From JASHUC01 sp963849095 (GTDB lineage: Bacteria > Pseudomonadota > Gammaproteobacteria > Steroidobacterales > Steroidobacteraceae), in assembly GCA_963849095.1 (NCBI GenBank), contig CAWKGA010000009.1, forward strand, positions 558,001-622,000: a DNA stretch of 64,000 nt, written 5' to 3'. The position numbers were made by a program, and so were the translations under genes. Each line of letters starts with the position of its first letter. Within the stretch, counting starts at the first letter, position 1. This document shows positions 7,821 through 15,390 of the stretch, piece by piece. The notes beneath the pieces are model-generated. The model was given only the letters and a program-made list of their open reading frames with translations. It made no database searches and was not told where the DNA came from.

Positions 7821-9041
7821 TCATCCGGCAGCCATCCCCCGTTCGCGATCGATGATCGAGCCGGCGGAGATCTCCCCCAACGAGCGCGCGCCGCAGCCGG
7901 CCATGGCCAGGCGCAACTCGAGGTCGAGGATCTGGGCCACGCGCTCCACACCCGCTTGGCCGAAGGCGGCGAGTCCGTAGGCATAGGGACGACCGATTCC
8001 GACAGCGTGTGCCCCGAGGGCCAGCGCTTTGTACACGTCCGTGCCGTTGCGCACTCCACCGTCCATCAGCACGGGGATACGGCCCGCCGCACCCCGGACG
8101 ACCCCGGGTAAGGATTCAAGCGTCGCGCGCCCGCTTTCCAGCGCGCGCCCGCCATGATTGGAAACGATGATGCCATCGGCGCCGTGCTCCACGGCGAGCT
8201 CCGCATCCTCTTGCGCCTCGATGCCCTTGATCACGACTTTCATGGTCGTCGCGTCCTTGAGGCGCTTCACGAAATCCCAGGTGAGCGAGGCGGAGGTGAG
8301 TGCCAGCCCTCGCGTATCGATACCCGCAAACATCGGCTCCGTGGCAAGGTTCAGCCGCGGATTGCCATGCGCGTCCACCATGTGACAGGCGCTGCAGTCG
8401 CGCGTGTCCTCGCGCCGCAGGCGCGCGGCAGTCACGGTGTACCGGCCGGCCGGCAAATCGACCGTGACCGCAACCACCGGGCAGCCGGCGGATTGCGCCC
8501 GCTTCAGCAGCTTGCGCGTGGCCTCGAACCGGTTCGTCGTGTAGAGCTGAAACCAGACCGGCCCGCCGCGCGCGGCGGTGACATCCTCCAGGGAAGAGGA
8601 GGTCTGGGTGGACAAGATCTGCAGCGCTCCTCGAGTCTTCGCCGCACGCGCCACGGCCACTTCGCCGTCCGGATGGAGGGCGCGGAGGCTCCCGATGGGG
8701 CAATAGAACACCGGGGATGCGACACGCATCCCGAACACCGTGGCGGAGAGGTCGATGTGACTCACATCCACGAAGCGCCGTCCACGCAGCTCGTAGCGCG
8801 CGAAGGCCGCCTCGTTCGCGCGGACCGTGAGGTCGCCGTCGACACCGCTTTCGAGATATCCCCAGTGCGCGGGCGGCACCACTTGCCGCGCCGCATCTCT
8901 CAAATCGGACACCTCGAGTGCGTCGGCTGCCGAGGCGAGCGGGTGCTCGGCGGCGGAGGCTTTCGCGAACGGGAGCAATCCCGCCAGCACCGGGCTGGCG
9001 GCGAGGAGCCTGAGCAGTGCGCGGCGGTCATTCCCAGCCAT
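7821..9041 (-). CDS. Tat-exported FMN-dependent alpha-hydroxyacid dehydrogenase with a CxxCH motif
   Basis: A 406-residue member of the L-lactate dehydrogenase/glycolate oxidase TIM-barrel family. FMN and substrate motifs are FYCPIGSLRALHP, WFQLYTT, VTVDLPAG, KVVIKG, IIVSNHGGRALE (catalytic His and HGGR) and DGGVRNGTDVYKALALGA. The N-terminus has twin arginines (NDRRALLRLLAAS) and a hydrophobic segment ending AKASAAE, a likely Tat signal that would place the enzyme in the periplasm. Unusually, residues 216-220 read CSACH, a c-type haem attachment motif, in the flexible loop region of the barrel. The ATG at 9041 has a GGGGGG Shine-Dalgarno-like stretch. The substrate is unknown: lactate, mandelate or another 2-hydroxyacid. 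Confidence 0.88.
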   Translation of the reverse strand: MAGNDRRALLRLLAASPVLAGLLPFAKASAAEHPLASAADALEVSDLRDAARQVVPPAHWGYLESGVDGDLTVRANEAAFARYELRGRRFVDVSHIDLSATVFGMRVASPVFYCPIGSLRALHPDGEVAVARAAKTRGALQILSTQTSSSLEDVTAARGGPVWFQLYTTNRFEATRKLLKRAQSAGCPVVAVTVDLPAGRYTVTAARLRREDTRDCSACHMVDAHGNPRLNLATEPMFAGIDTRGLALTSASLTWDFVKRLKDATTMKVVIKGIEAQEDAELAVEHGADGIIVSNHGGRALESGRATLESLPGVVRGAAGRIPVLMDGGVRNGTDVYKALALGAHAVGIGRPYAYGLAAFGQAGVERVAQILDLELRLAMAGCGARSLGEISAGSIIDRERGMAAG

Positions 9042-9158
9042 GAATCCCCCCAAGGACGCATCGACCCCGAGAGTATGGCGCGATGTCGGGCGCAGCGCGA
9101 CAGCCCGCTCTTTATGGTGCGATGGAGCCTCCCGATGCGTGAACCGGCATCGGCGGTC

Positions 9159-10055
9159 TCAAGTGATCAGCGAAGCACCTTCGAGGGCGCGGCTCAGCGC
9201 CCAGGCACACACCAGGATGCACACGAAGCCGAACGCGAAATAGCCCCACGCGCGAAACTTCTCGCGCCGCTCGAGCCGATCGGGAGTCATGGGCGCGATC
9301 ATGAACGGCCTGCCGTCGGTAGGCTGGGAGATGACGCTGACGCGGGCGATGTGGGCGCTGAGGTTCTGCGCCTCGCATTCCTTGGCCGCAGCGGCGCGCG
9401 CGCTTTCCCATTCCGCGGCGTTGAGCACGCCATCATGGTCGGCGTCAAAACGCGCGAGCAGCGTCTTCTGATCCTGCTTCCATTCATGGAGCTTGGCGGC
9501 GATCGCGGTGCTCACGTCGCCGGTCTCCGACTGCGAGCGGAACGCACCTACGACGCACAGGCGGGCGTCGACTGCGAGTAGCCGCTCGAAGTAGCGAAAG
9601 TTGCCCCGGCCCACGCTGACGGCGGGTGGGGGTCCGAACGGCCGAGCCGTGTCCCCATACCAAGAGTTGGAGAGGGTCGGGGTGACCTCGGCCTCAACGG
9701 GACCCACGAGGCACTGCGCATCGTCATCCACAAGCGCGAACGGCTCGACGCTGGTCCCGCGCTCGACGTTGACCCAGTTTGCTCGGCCCTTCTGGTCCCT
9801 GCCTTGTTCCTCGTCAACCCGGAAGTCCCACCACACGCACGGCCGCCCGCTGAGCGGTGCCGCGGCTGGCGTGCCCGAGGCGGGCTCTGCGCGGCCCACG
9901 ACTTTGACGTAACCCTGGGCGGCGGAGCGCACGCGCACGAGCGGCGTATCGGCTACCGCGCGGTCGCGGCGCATGCGCGAAAAGAATCCGTATAGGCCGA
10001 TAGCCGCGAATATCGCTGCGATGCCAGCGAGGACCAGAGCGCCCTGTGGGGTCAT
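9159..10055 (-). CDS. GIDE-domain membrane protein with an EF-hand
   Basis: A 298-residue protein with one membrane helix at the N-terminus (about residues 6-25), a soluble beta-rich region resembling the GIDE domain (GRPCVWWDFRVDEEQ, then VERGTSVEPFALVDDDAQCLVGP), and a second helix near 268-288. The GIDE domain is the non-RING part of the mitochondrial E3 ligase MULAN; its bacterial role is unknown. Between them residues 204-215 form a textbook EF-hand loop (DADHDGVLNAAE), with Asp at 1, 3 and 5, Gly at 6 and Glu at 12. The LemA gene lies immediately upstream, a pairing I recall from other bacteria. No RING domain is present. Confidence 0.75.
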   Translation of the reverse strand: MTPQGALVLAGIAAIFAAIGLYGFFSRMRRDRAVADTPLVRVRSAAQGYVKVVGRAEPASGTPAAAPLSGRPCVWWDFRVDEEQGRDQKGRANWVNVERGTSVEPFALVDDDAQCLVGPVEAEVTPTLSNSWYGDTARPFGPPPAVSVGRGNFRYFERLLAVDARLCVVGAFRSQSETGDVSTAIAAKLHEWKQDQKTLLARFDADHDGVLNAAEWESARAAAAKECEAQNLSAHIARVSVISQPTDGRPFMIAPMTPDRLERREKFRAWGYFAFGFVCILVCAWALSRALEGASLIT

Positions 10056-10125
10056 ATCTGTTCGTCACACCCGTGCGTAACGGGATCGCTCGGGACAGCT
10101 GGGCTTGTTGCGATGTCGGCGCCCG

Positions 10126-10698
10126 TCAGTGCGAAAACGCCGCCTGCAGGTCGACGTCCGCCTTCTCGTCGGACTGGAAGTGCAGCAGCTGCGCCTCCGG
10201 AAAATTGCCCATGCCGGCGACCAGCACGCCCGGGAAGCTCGCGATGCGCACGTTGTTGGTATTGACCGCGTCGTTATAGGCCTCGCGGCGGTCGGCGATC
10301 GCAGTCTCGAGGCCGCTGATGCGCTCCTGCAGGTGACGAAACGGCTCGCTCGCCTTGAGCTCCGGATAGTTCTCGGCGACGGCATAGAGGCCCGTGAGTC
10401 CCGCACGCAGTTCATGCTCGGCGGGGCCTAGCGACGCGACGTTGCCGGACGTGCGCGCCGCGTCCACACCCGCGCGGGCGCGCATCACACGCTCGAGCGT
10501 CCCCGCCTCGTATTGCATGTATTGCTTGCAGACTTCGACCAGCTTCGGCAGCTCGTCGTGACGCTGCACGAGCAAGACGTTGATGTTGGACCAGGCGAGC
10601 TTGACTGCCGCACGCACCTGCACGAGCCCATTGTAGGTCCCGACGAGGTAGCCAACGAGGGCCAGGAAGAGAAACAGCACAGCGAGCAAGGCAATCAT
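10126..10698 (-). CDS. lemA: LemA family protein
   Basis: A 190-residue protein with one N-terminal membrane helix (LLAVLFLFLALVGYLVGTYN) followed by a four-helix coiled soluble domain. LemA hallmarks are YNGLVQVRAAVKLAWSNINV, QRHDELPKLVEVCKQYM, YAVAENYPELKASEPF and NDAVNTNNVRIASFPG. LemA proteins are widespread in Gram-negatives and often neighbour membrane or peptidase genes; their molecular role is poorly known. The ATG at 10698 has AGGA nearby and starts just before the helix. It lies 70 bp upstream of the GIDE/EF-hand gene on the same strand, so a joint membrane assembly is plausible. Confidence 0.92.
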   Translation of the reverse strand: MIALLAVLFLFLALVGYLVGTYNGLVQVRAAVKLAWSNINVLLVQRHDELPKLVEVCKQYMQYEAGTLERVMRARAGVDAARTSGNVASLGPAEHELRAGLTGLYAVAENYPELKASEPFRHLQERISGLETAIADRREAYNDAVNTNNVRIASFPGVLVAGMGNFPEAQLLHFQSDEKADVDLQAAFSH

Positions 10699-10887
10699 GA
10701 GTTGAATCCTCGCGTCAGGGGGCAAGAGCCGCGCAGAGAATACCCCGCCGTCACGGAGCAACAGTGTGAATGGCTTGGCACCCTCGACCCGACCCTTTTC
10801 CGAATCTCGGGTCCAGGGGGGCGGATCAACGGTGGTCCGATTGGAATTGTGACGCCGGTCGCGATAGCAGCAATCGGTCGCCTACCG

Positions 10888-11103
10888 CTATCGGCCGAGC
10901 CCGCGTACGAACTGCTGGTTGATCTGGCCTTGCTCGAGGTTGATCTTCATCCCGAACCCCGTGCTGTATAGCCCTTGGAGGAACGCATTGTCCGCGTTCG
11001 GCTGGTCCGTGCCATCTGCTCGCGCGGGCTGCGCCAGAAGCGCGCACAGGATCGCCATCGTGCAAACCGCCGTCGGGCTCTGGAGCGCGTTCGTGATTAC
11101 CAC
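10888..11103 (-). CDS. Small putative secreted protein, coupled to the SDR gene
   Basis: A 71-residue frame starts with a GTG embedded in the last codons of the SDR gene (7-bp overlap) and ends at 10888. It reads as a signal peptide (hydrophobic CTMAILCALLAQ, then PARADG with an AxA-like cleavage site) followed by a mature stretch of about 42 residues (QPNADNAFLQGLYSTGFGMK, then INLEQGQINQQFVRGLGR). Third codon positions are strongly G/C as in real genes here. An internal ATG at 11058 would truncate the signal. I do not recognise a family. If the frame is real, the peptide is periplasmic or exported. Confidence 0.5.
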   Translation of the reverse strand: MVITNALQSPTAVCTMAILCALLAQPARADGTDQPNADNAFLQGLYSTGFGMKINLEQGQINQQFVRGLGR

Positions 11104-11822
11104 GGTTCCGGGCCGTCGTCGCTGAAGACTCCACCGGTAGGCCCATCGTCGGGGAGCAGCGCCAGGCGGACCGGTGTCGCCGCGCCTTGCTCGACCGTTC
11201 TCACGCCGCGGTGCTGATTCAGGTCTGTCGCGGTGTAACCCGGATTCGCTGAATTGACTTTGATGCCTACGCTCTTCAACTCGTTCGCGAGTTGAATGGT
11301 GATCATGTTGAGCGCAGCTTTCGACGAGCAGTAGGCGAGCAACGTGTTGCGAATGATGAGCGGCGAACCGGGGTCCGCATTCCGACTGAGCGAACCGAGT
11401 CCGCTCGAGATGTTGACGATCCGGCCGTGTTTGGATTTCTTGAGCAGCGGGAGCAGGGCTTTCGTCACCCGAAAGACGCCGAAGACGTTGACTTCGAACG
11501 TCTGCCGCAGCACCTCGACGCTCAACTCCGGGCCGGGGATCCAATCGAGCGCGACTCCGGCATTGTTCACCAGGATGTCGAGCCGACCGTAGCGACGCTC
11601 CAGCTCGGCGGCCGCATGGTCCACGCTCGGTTGCGAGGTCACGTCCATTTCGGTGAATTCGACGGCAAGGCTTTGGGCGCGGAGCTCTGCCGCGGCGGAC
11701 TCGCCGCGCTCGCGATCGCGAGCTCCCATCAGGACGAGAACTCCTTTTGCGGAGAGCTGCCGGGAAATTTCCCTTCCGATTCCCTTGTTGGCTCCCGTCA
11801 CAAGTGCGATCGTATCGGCCAT
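11097..11822 (-). CDS. Short-chain dehydrogenase/reductase
   Basis: A 241-residue classical SDR with Rossmann fold. The cofactor motif is TGANKGIG at the N-terminus, NNAG follows LDILV, the catalytic Ser is in IVNISSGLGS, and the catalytic Tyr/Lys appear as YCSSKAAL. The arrangement and the Arg residues after beta-2 (GARDRERG) suggest NADPH use, similar to carbonyl-reductase-like SDRs that reduce small carbonyls. The start at 11822 has GAGGA six bases upstream. It follows the last permease gene by 44 bp on the same strand. The substrate is not predictable. Confidence 0.92.
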   Translation of the reverse strand: MADTIALVTGANKGIGREISRQLSAKGVLVLMGARDRERGESAAAELRAQSLAVEFTEMDVTSQPSVDHAAAELERRYGRLDILVNNAGVALDWIPGPELSVEVLRQTFEVNVFGVFRVTKALLPLLKKSKHGRIVNISSGLGSLSRNADPGSPLIIRNTLLAYCSSKAALNMITIQLANELKSVGIKVNSANPGYTATDLNQHRGVRTVEQGAATPVRLALLPDDGPTGGVFSDDGPEPW

Positions 11823-11866
11823 GAGGTCCTCGGCAATATGGATCGCACCTGAAGTTGAAGCGGCCG

Positions 11867-13048
11867 CTACGTCGGGCGCAGTGCGACGGCGACCGGCAGC
11901 CGTGCCGCGCGAATCGCGGGCAGCAGGCCGCCGAGGAGCCCGATCGCGCAGGCCCATGCGATGCCCACCCCGATGAGGCTCGGCGGCACCAGCAACCTGA
12001 ACGCCACCTCGCTGTTGAACTGCCCGCTGCCGGTGCTGAGGGTGTTGCCATTGAACAGCAGCCACGCGACGGCCGCGCCGAGCAACGCGCCGAGGACCGA
12101 CAGCAACATCGCCTCCGCCAGCACCGATACCACGACGCCGGCCGGGCCGAAGCCGATCGCGCGCAGCGTGGCAATTTCGCCGGTGCGCGCGGCAACCGTG
12201 GAATACAGGGTATTGAGGGCGGTAAAAATCGCACCGATCGCCATGATCGTACCGACGACGGTGCTCACGATGTACAGCAAGCCCGAGATCTGCTGCGCCT
12301 GGCCCCGGTAGTAATCTTGCTCGCGATCCACATCGATCTCGAGCGACGGATTTGCGTTGAGCGCGCGGCGGAACCGATCGAAGGACGCCGGTGAATCGAG
12401 CCGAACCGTGACGGAGCTGTATGCGCCCCAGTTGAAGGCCGAGATCAGCGTGTGCACGTCCCCCAGGATCTCGGAGTCGTGGGAGTCGCCGCCGCTCGTG
12501 AACCGACCGACCACGGTCCAGTCGTTGCTCCCGAGCTCGACGTGGCGGCCGATGTCGAGACCCGAGAACTCGGCCGCGGCCGCCGAGCCGACGACGATCT
12601 CCCGCAGGCCGGGCCGGAACATTCGCCCCGCCACGATCCGCCATTCCGGATGAACCAGGAACGCTGCCGCGGTGATGCCCCGCACCGTGACGCCCGCCTC
12701 GCCACCATCGGAGCGCTTGGGCAGGTTCACCCCGACGGCATACTCCGGGCTCGCGGCGAGCTCGCCGCGCGGACCGCGGAGCACCCCGGGGGCGTCCTCG
12801 ATCGGCCCGAGCCAGCCGAACTCGACATTGCTGAAACCCTCGCTCGTGGCCGCTTTGTGGAGGACGATCGCGCGCGATGGATCTCCCGTGCTCGCGAACG
12901 TCCGGTTGAGGCCCGTCGCCATGCCAAGGACCGAGACGAGCACGCCGACGACTCCTGCGACGCCGATTACCAGGACGAGAGAGGCGGTGAGGCGCTGCGG
13001 CAGGCTCCTCAAGTTCATGGCCGTGACGGCGGCGATCTGCTTCCACAT
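11867..13048 (-). CDS. FtsX/MacB-type ABC transporter permease (unit 2, type B)
   Basis: A 393-residue permease: one N-terminal membrane helix (LTASLVLVIGVAGVVGVLVS), a large extracytoplasmic domain of about 230 residues, then three C-terminal helices with the FtsX-domain motif EIATLRAIGFGPAGVVVSVLAEA. Such permeases work with a LolD/MacB-like ATPase in lipoprotein release, peptide or antibiotic export, or mechanotransmission. No ATPase gene is adjacent. It is the paralogue of the gene at 14215-15381: shared features are ATLRAIGFGPxxVV and an LIGGLLPA/LLGGLLPA end followed by RAARLPVAVALRP. It is the last of the four permeases. Confidence 0.88.
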   Translation of the reverse strand: MWKQIAAVTAMNLRSLPQRLTASLVLVIGVAGVVGVLVSVLGMATGLNRTFASTGDPSRAIVLHKAATSEGFSNVEFGWLGPIEDAPGVLRGPRGELAASPEYAVGVNLPKRSDGGEAGVTVRGITAAAFLVHPEWRIVAGRMFRPGLREIVVGSAAAAEFSGLDIGRHVELGSNDWTVVGRFTSGGDSHDSEILGDVHTLISAFNWGAYSSVTVRLDSPASFDRFRRALNANPSLEIDVDREQDYYRGQAQQISGLLYIVSTVVGTIMAIGAIFTALNTLYSTVAARTGEIATLRAIGFGPAGVVVSVLAEAMLLSVLGALLGAAVAWLLFNGNTLSTGSGQFNSEVAFRLLVPPSLIGVGIAWACAIGLLGGLLPAIRAARLPVAVALRPT

Positions 13049-13066
13049 GGAAGTGGCCCCGTTCCT

Positions 13067-14215
13067 TCAGCGCGCCGCGAGCGCCGTCGCCACGTCGAGC
13101 CGTAACGCGCGCCATAGAGGAGGCACCGCGCTCACGAGCGCGAGACACATGGCGATCGCGAAACCGGCGCCGATCACGGGCACGGGAAGCGGGATAGCGG
13201 CGGCGCCGAGGCGCGCAAAGACCGGAGGGAAAGCAAGCGCCGCGAGCGCAAGCCCGCACAGGGCCGCGCCGAGGCACAGCAGCATCGACTCGACCACCAC
13301 CAGCACGGCGATGACGGCATTCGGGTACCCGAAGGTCTTCAGCACGGCGAACTCCGCGATGCGGCTGCGCACGGACTGCATCATGGTATTCGCCGTGAGT
13401 GCGAGCAGGGTGAACAGCACGGCTCCGACGATCGCGTTCACCACGAAGCGGATATCGCCTGTCCGCCGGATATTCGCCTGCTCCCACGCCCTCTCGGGTT
13501 GGGTCAGCGTGGGCGTCGCCGAGTTGCGGAAGAGAGTGTCGATCTCCCGGCTGATGCGCGTCGCGCTAGCCGGATCCTTGATGCCGACGATGAACATGGA
13601 GGCTTGGTCCTTCATGCCGCCGCCCTCGGAGAAGTAGTCGTAGTTCATCCACAGCTCGTCCGCCGGGATGGCGCCGTGGTCGTAGCGGTAGATGCCGACG
13701 ATATCGAATGCCCAGTTGCGGCTGCCGTCTGGATGCTGCCAGATGGGCGTCGCGACGGTGATGCGGTCGCCGACCTTCCACCCGTAACGGCTCGCGAGGT
13801 CCGCACCGACAATTACTCCCGTGCGCGTGTGGAGCATCGCGGTCCGCTCGTCCGCCGGAAGCACGAGCTCCGGATAAATCTCGAATAGCGACGCCATGTC
13901 GATGGCGCTCCCGCCGAGCTGATCCCTCGGATCCTGGTAATAGCCGCCGAAATAACCGTATGCGGCCACGGCCGTCACCCCGGGAATGCGCTCCATCTGG
14001 TCGCGCAGGGCGAGCGGCATCCAGCGGGTAAAGCTCACGCGGTTCACGACCCGCAGGCGCGTCTCGCTCATCGAATTGATCACCGCGTCGAGGCCGCCGA
14101 TCACGCCGTGGAGCACGCCGAAGAGGAGAAAGGCGACCACGATCGACAGGAACGTGAGCAGCGTTCGCAGCCGGCTGCGGAGGAGGGCGGCCCAGATGAG
14201 CGGCAGGTACTTCAT
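13067..14215 (-). CDS. FtsX/MacB-type ABC transporter permease (unit 2, type A)
   Basis: A 382-residue permease beginning MKYLPLIWAALLRSRLRTLL, almost the same opening as the paralogue at 15391-16533 (VKYLPLLWSGIWRKPARATL). It has one N-terminal helix, a long periplasmic domain (about residues 45-250) and three C-terminal helices with RIAEFAVLKTFGYPNAVIAV. Its first codon overlaps the last base of the preceding permease gene, and 18 bp separate it from the next, so all four are surely cotranscribed. The paired type A/type B organisation suggests heterodimers. The transported substrate is unknown. Confidence 0.88.
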   Translation of the reverse strand: MKYLPLIWAALLRSRLRTLLTFLSIVVAFLLFGVLHGVIGGLDAVINSMSETRLRVVNRVSFTRWMPLALRDQMERIPGVTAVAAYGYFGGYYQDPRDQLGGSAIDMASLFEIYPELVLPADERTAMLHTRTGVIVGADLASRYGWKVGDRITVATPIWQHPDGSRNWAFDIVGIYRYDHGAIPADELWMNYDYFSEGGGMKDQASMFIVGIKDPASATRISREIDTLFRNSATPTLTQPERAWEQANIRRTGDIRFVVNAIVGAVLFTLLALTANTMMQSVRSRIAEFAVLKTFGYPNAVIAVLVVVESMLLCLGAALCGLALAALAFPPVFARLGAAAIPLPVPVIGAGFAIAMCLALVSAVPPLWRALRLDVATALAAR

Positions 14216-15381
14216 CAGGAGGCCCGAAACGCCAATGAAACCGGTACACGTGCCGTCCGCAGAGCAGGCAGCAGGCCCCCAATCAGCCCCATCAGCAGCG
14301 CCCAGCCCGCACCCACCGCGAAGACGAGAGGCGTTACGGCGAGCTGGAAGCTGATGCCAAACGGGCTTGCGGACAAACCGTTGAAGAATGTCCAGGCAAG
14401 CGCTGTGCCTACGAGGGCCCCCAGAATTGCCAGCAGAATCGATTCGGCGAGGACGGCGGTCACGACTGGACCCGGGCCAAATCCGATCGCACGGAGTGTG
14501 GCGATATCGCGCCGCCGAGTGTCGACCAGGGCGTAGAGCGAGTTGATGGCTCCCAGTGTGGCGCCGACAGCCATGATTGCGCCAACGAAGTAAGAGGCGA
14601 ATTGCAGGATTCCATCGAACCCGTTCATGGTCCGGGCGACCACCTCGCGTTCACGTTCCGCCTGCACGCGCAGGCCGGGATTCGCCTTCAGCGCCGCTAC
14701 AAAAGCACCGAAGCCGGAGGGCATTTGCAGCATCACGGTCGCGTCATTATAGCTGTCGCGGCCGAAAGCCGCCAAGATGCTGCCGGCATCGGTGTACAGC
14801 GTGCAGATCATCGCGGGACCCTGATCGAAGTGTCCGACGACGGTCCAATCGCCGCCCCGCAAGGTCCGCCGATCGCCGATATCAAAGCCCGAGTATTCCC
14901 GAGCACACAGGTTGCTCGCGATGAGCTCATTGAGGCCAGTCCGAAACATGCGGCCGGAAGTCACGTGCAGCTCCGGCCTCAAGTCAGTGAGACCGGAACT
15001 GTCGCCATAGAGCGGAAATTGGATTCGAGCGCCACCCTCTCTCCTTCGAGCCTCGATGATGACTTCAGCCTCGAGGATTGCGATTGGCTGCCCCTTGGCA
15101 TTCCTGCGTATGCCGGGAAGCTCGCGGAGTGCGGACGCAGCCTCTCTCGGGATGCTGCTGTCATTCACGGATTGCGATCCGACGCTGGTCAGGATGACGC
15201 GATCGGGGCGTACATCCGCCATGGCGTCACGGCGGGCGCCGACACTCATCGCCAGCATGGCCGCCAGCACGCCAACGGCGCTCGCAATGCCGATGACAAT
15301 GGTAACGGCGGGGCCGACTTGCTGCCCGATGCCCGCGATATTCATGCGCAGCAATGCGGAGAATTGTCGAGAGGATCTCAT
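14215..15381 (-). CDS. FtsX/MacB-type ABC transporter permease (unit 1, type B)
   Basis: A 388-residue permease with an N-terminal helix (VGPAVTIVIGIASAVGVLAA), a periplasmic domain, and three C-terminal helices containing RRDIATLRAIGFGPGPVV. It matches the type B paralogue at 11867-13048 in length, topology and the ATLRAIGFGP motif. It starts 9 bp after the stop of the type A partner and overlaps the start of the unit 2 type A gene by one base. No conserved ATPase-binding signature can be tested by eye. The function is inferred from family membership only. Confidence 0.87.
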   Translation of the reverse strand: MRSSRQFSALLRMNIAGIGQQVGPAVTIVIGIASAVGVLAAMLAMSVGARRDAMADVRPDRVILTSVGSQSVNDSSIPREAASALRELPGIRRNAKGQPIAILEAEVIIEARRREGGARIQFPLYGDSSGLTDLRPELHVTSGRMFRTGLNELIASNLCAREYSGFDIGDRRTLRGGDWTVVGHFDQGPAMICTLYTDAGSILAAFGRDSYNDATVMLQMPSGFGAFVAALKANPGLRVQAEREREVVARTMNGFDGILQFASYFVGAIMAVGATLGAINSLYALVDTRRRDIATLRAIGFGPGPVVTAVLAESILLAILGALVGTALAWTFFNGLSASPFGISFQLAVTPLVFAVGAGWALLMGLIGGLLPALRTARVPVSLAFRAS

Positions 15382-15390
15382 CCGGTCTTC

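Noticed and set aside
11097..13487. Fusion-like 796-codon frame joining the SDR to an upstream segment
   Set aside because: The upstream part is an out-of-frame reading of two permease genes. The SDR has its own ATG and Shine-Dalgarno sequence at 11822.
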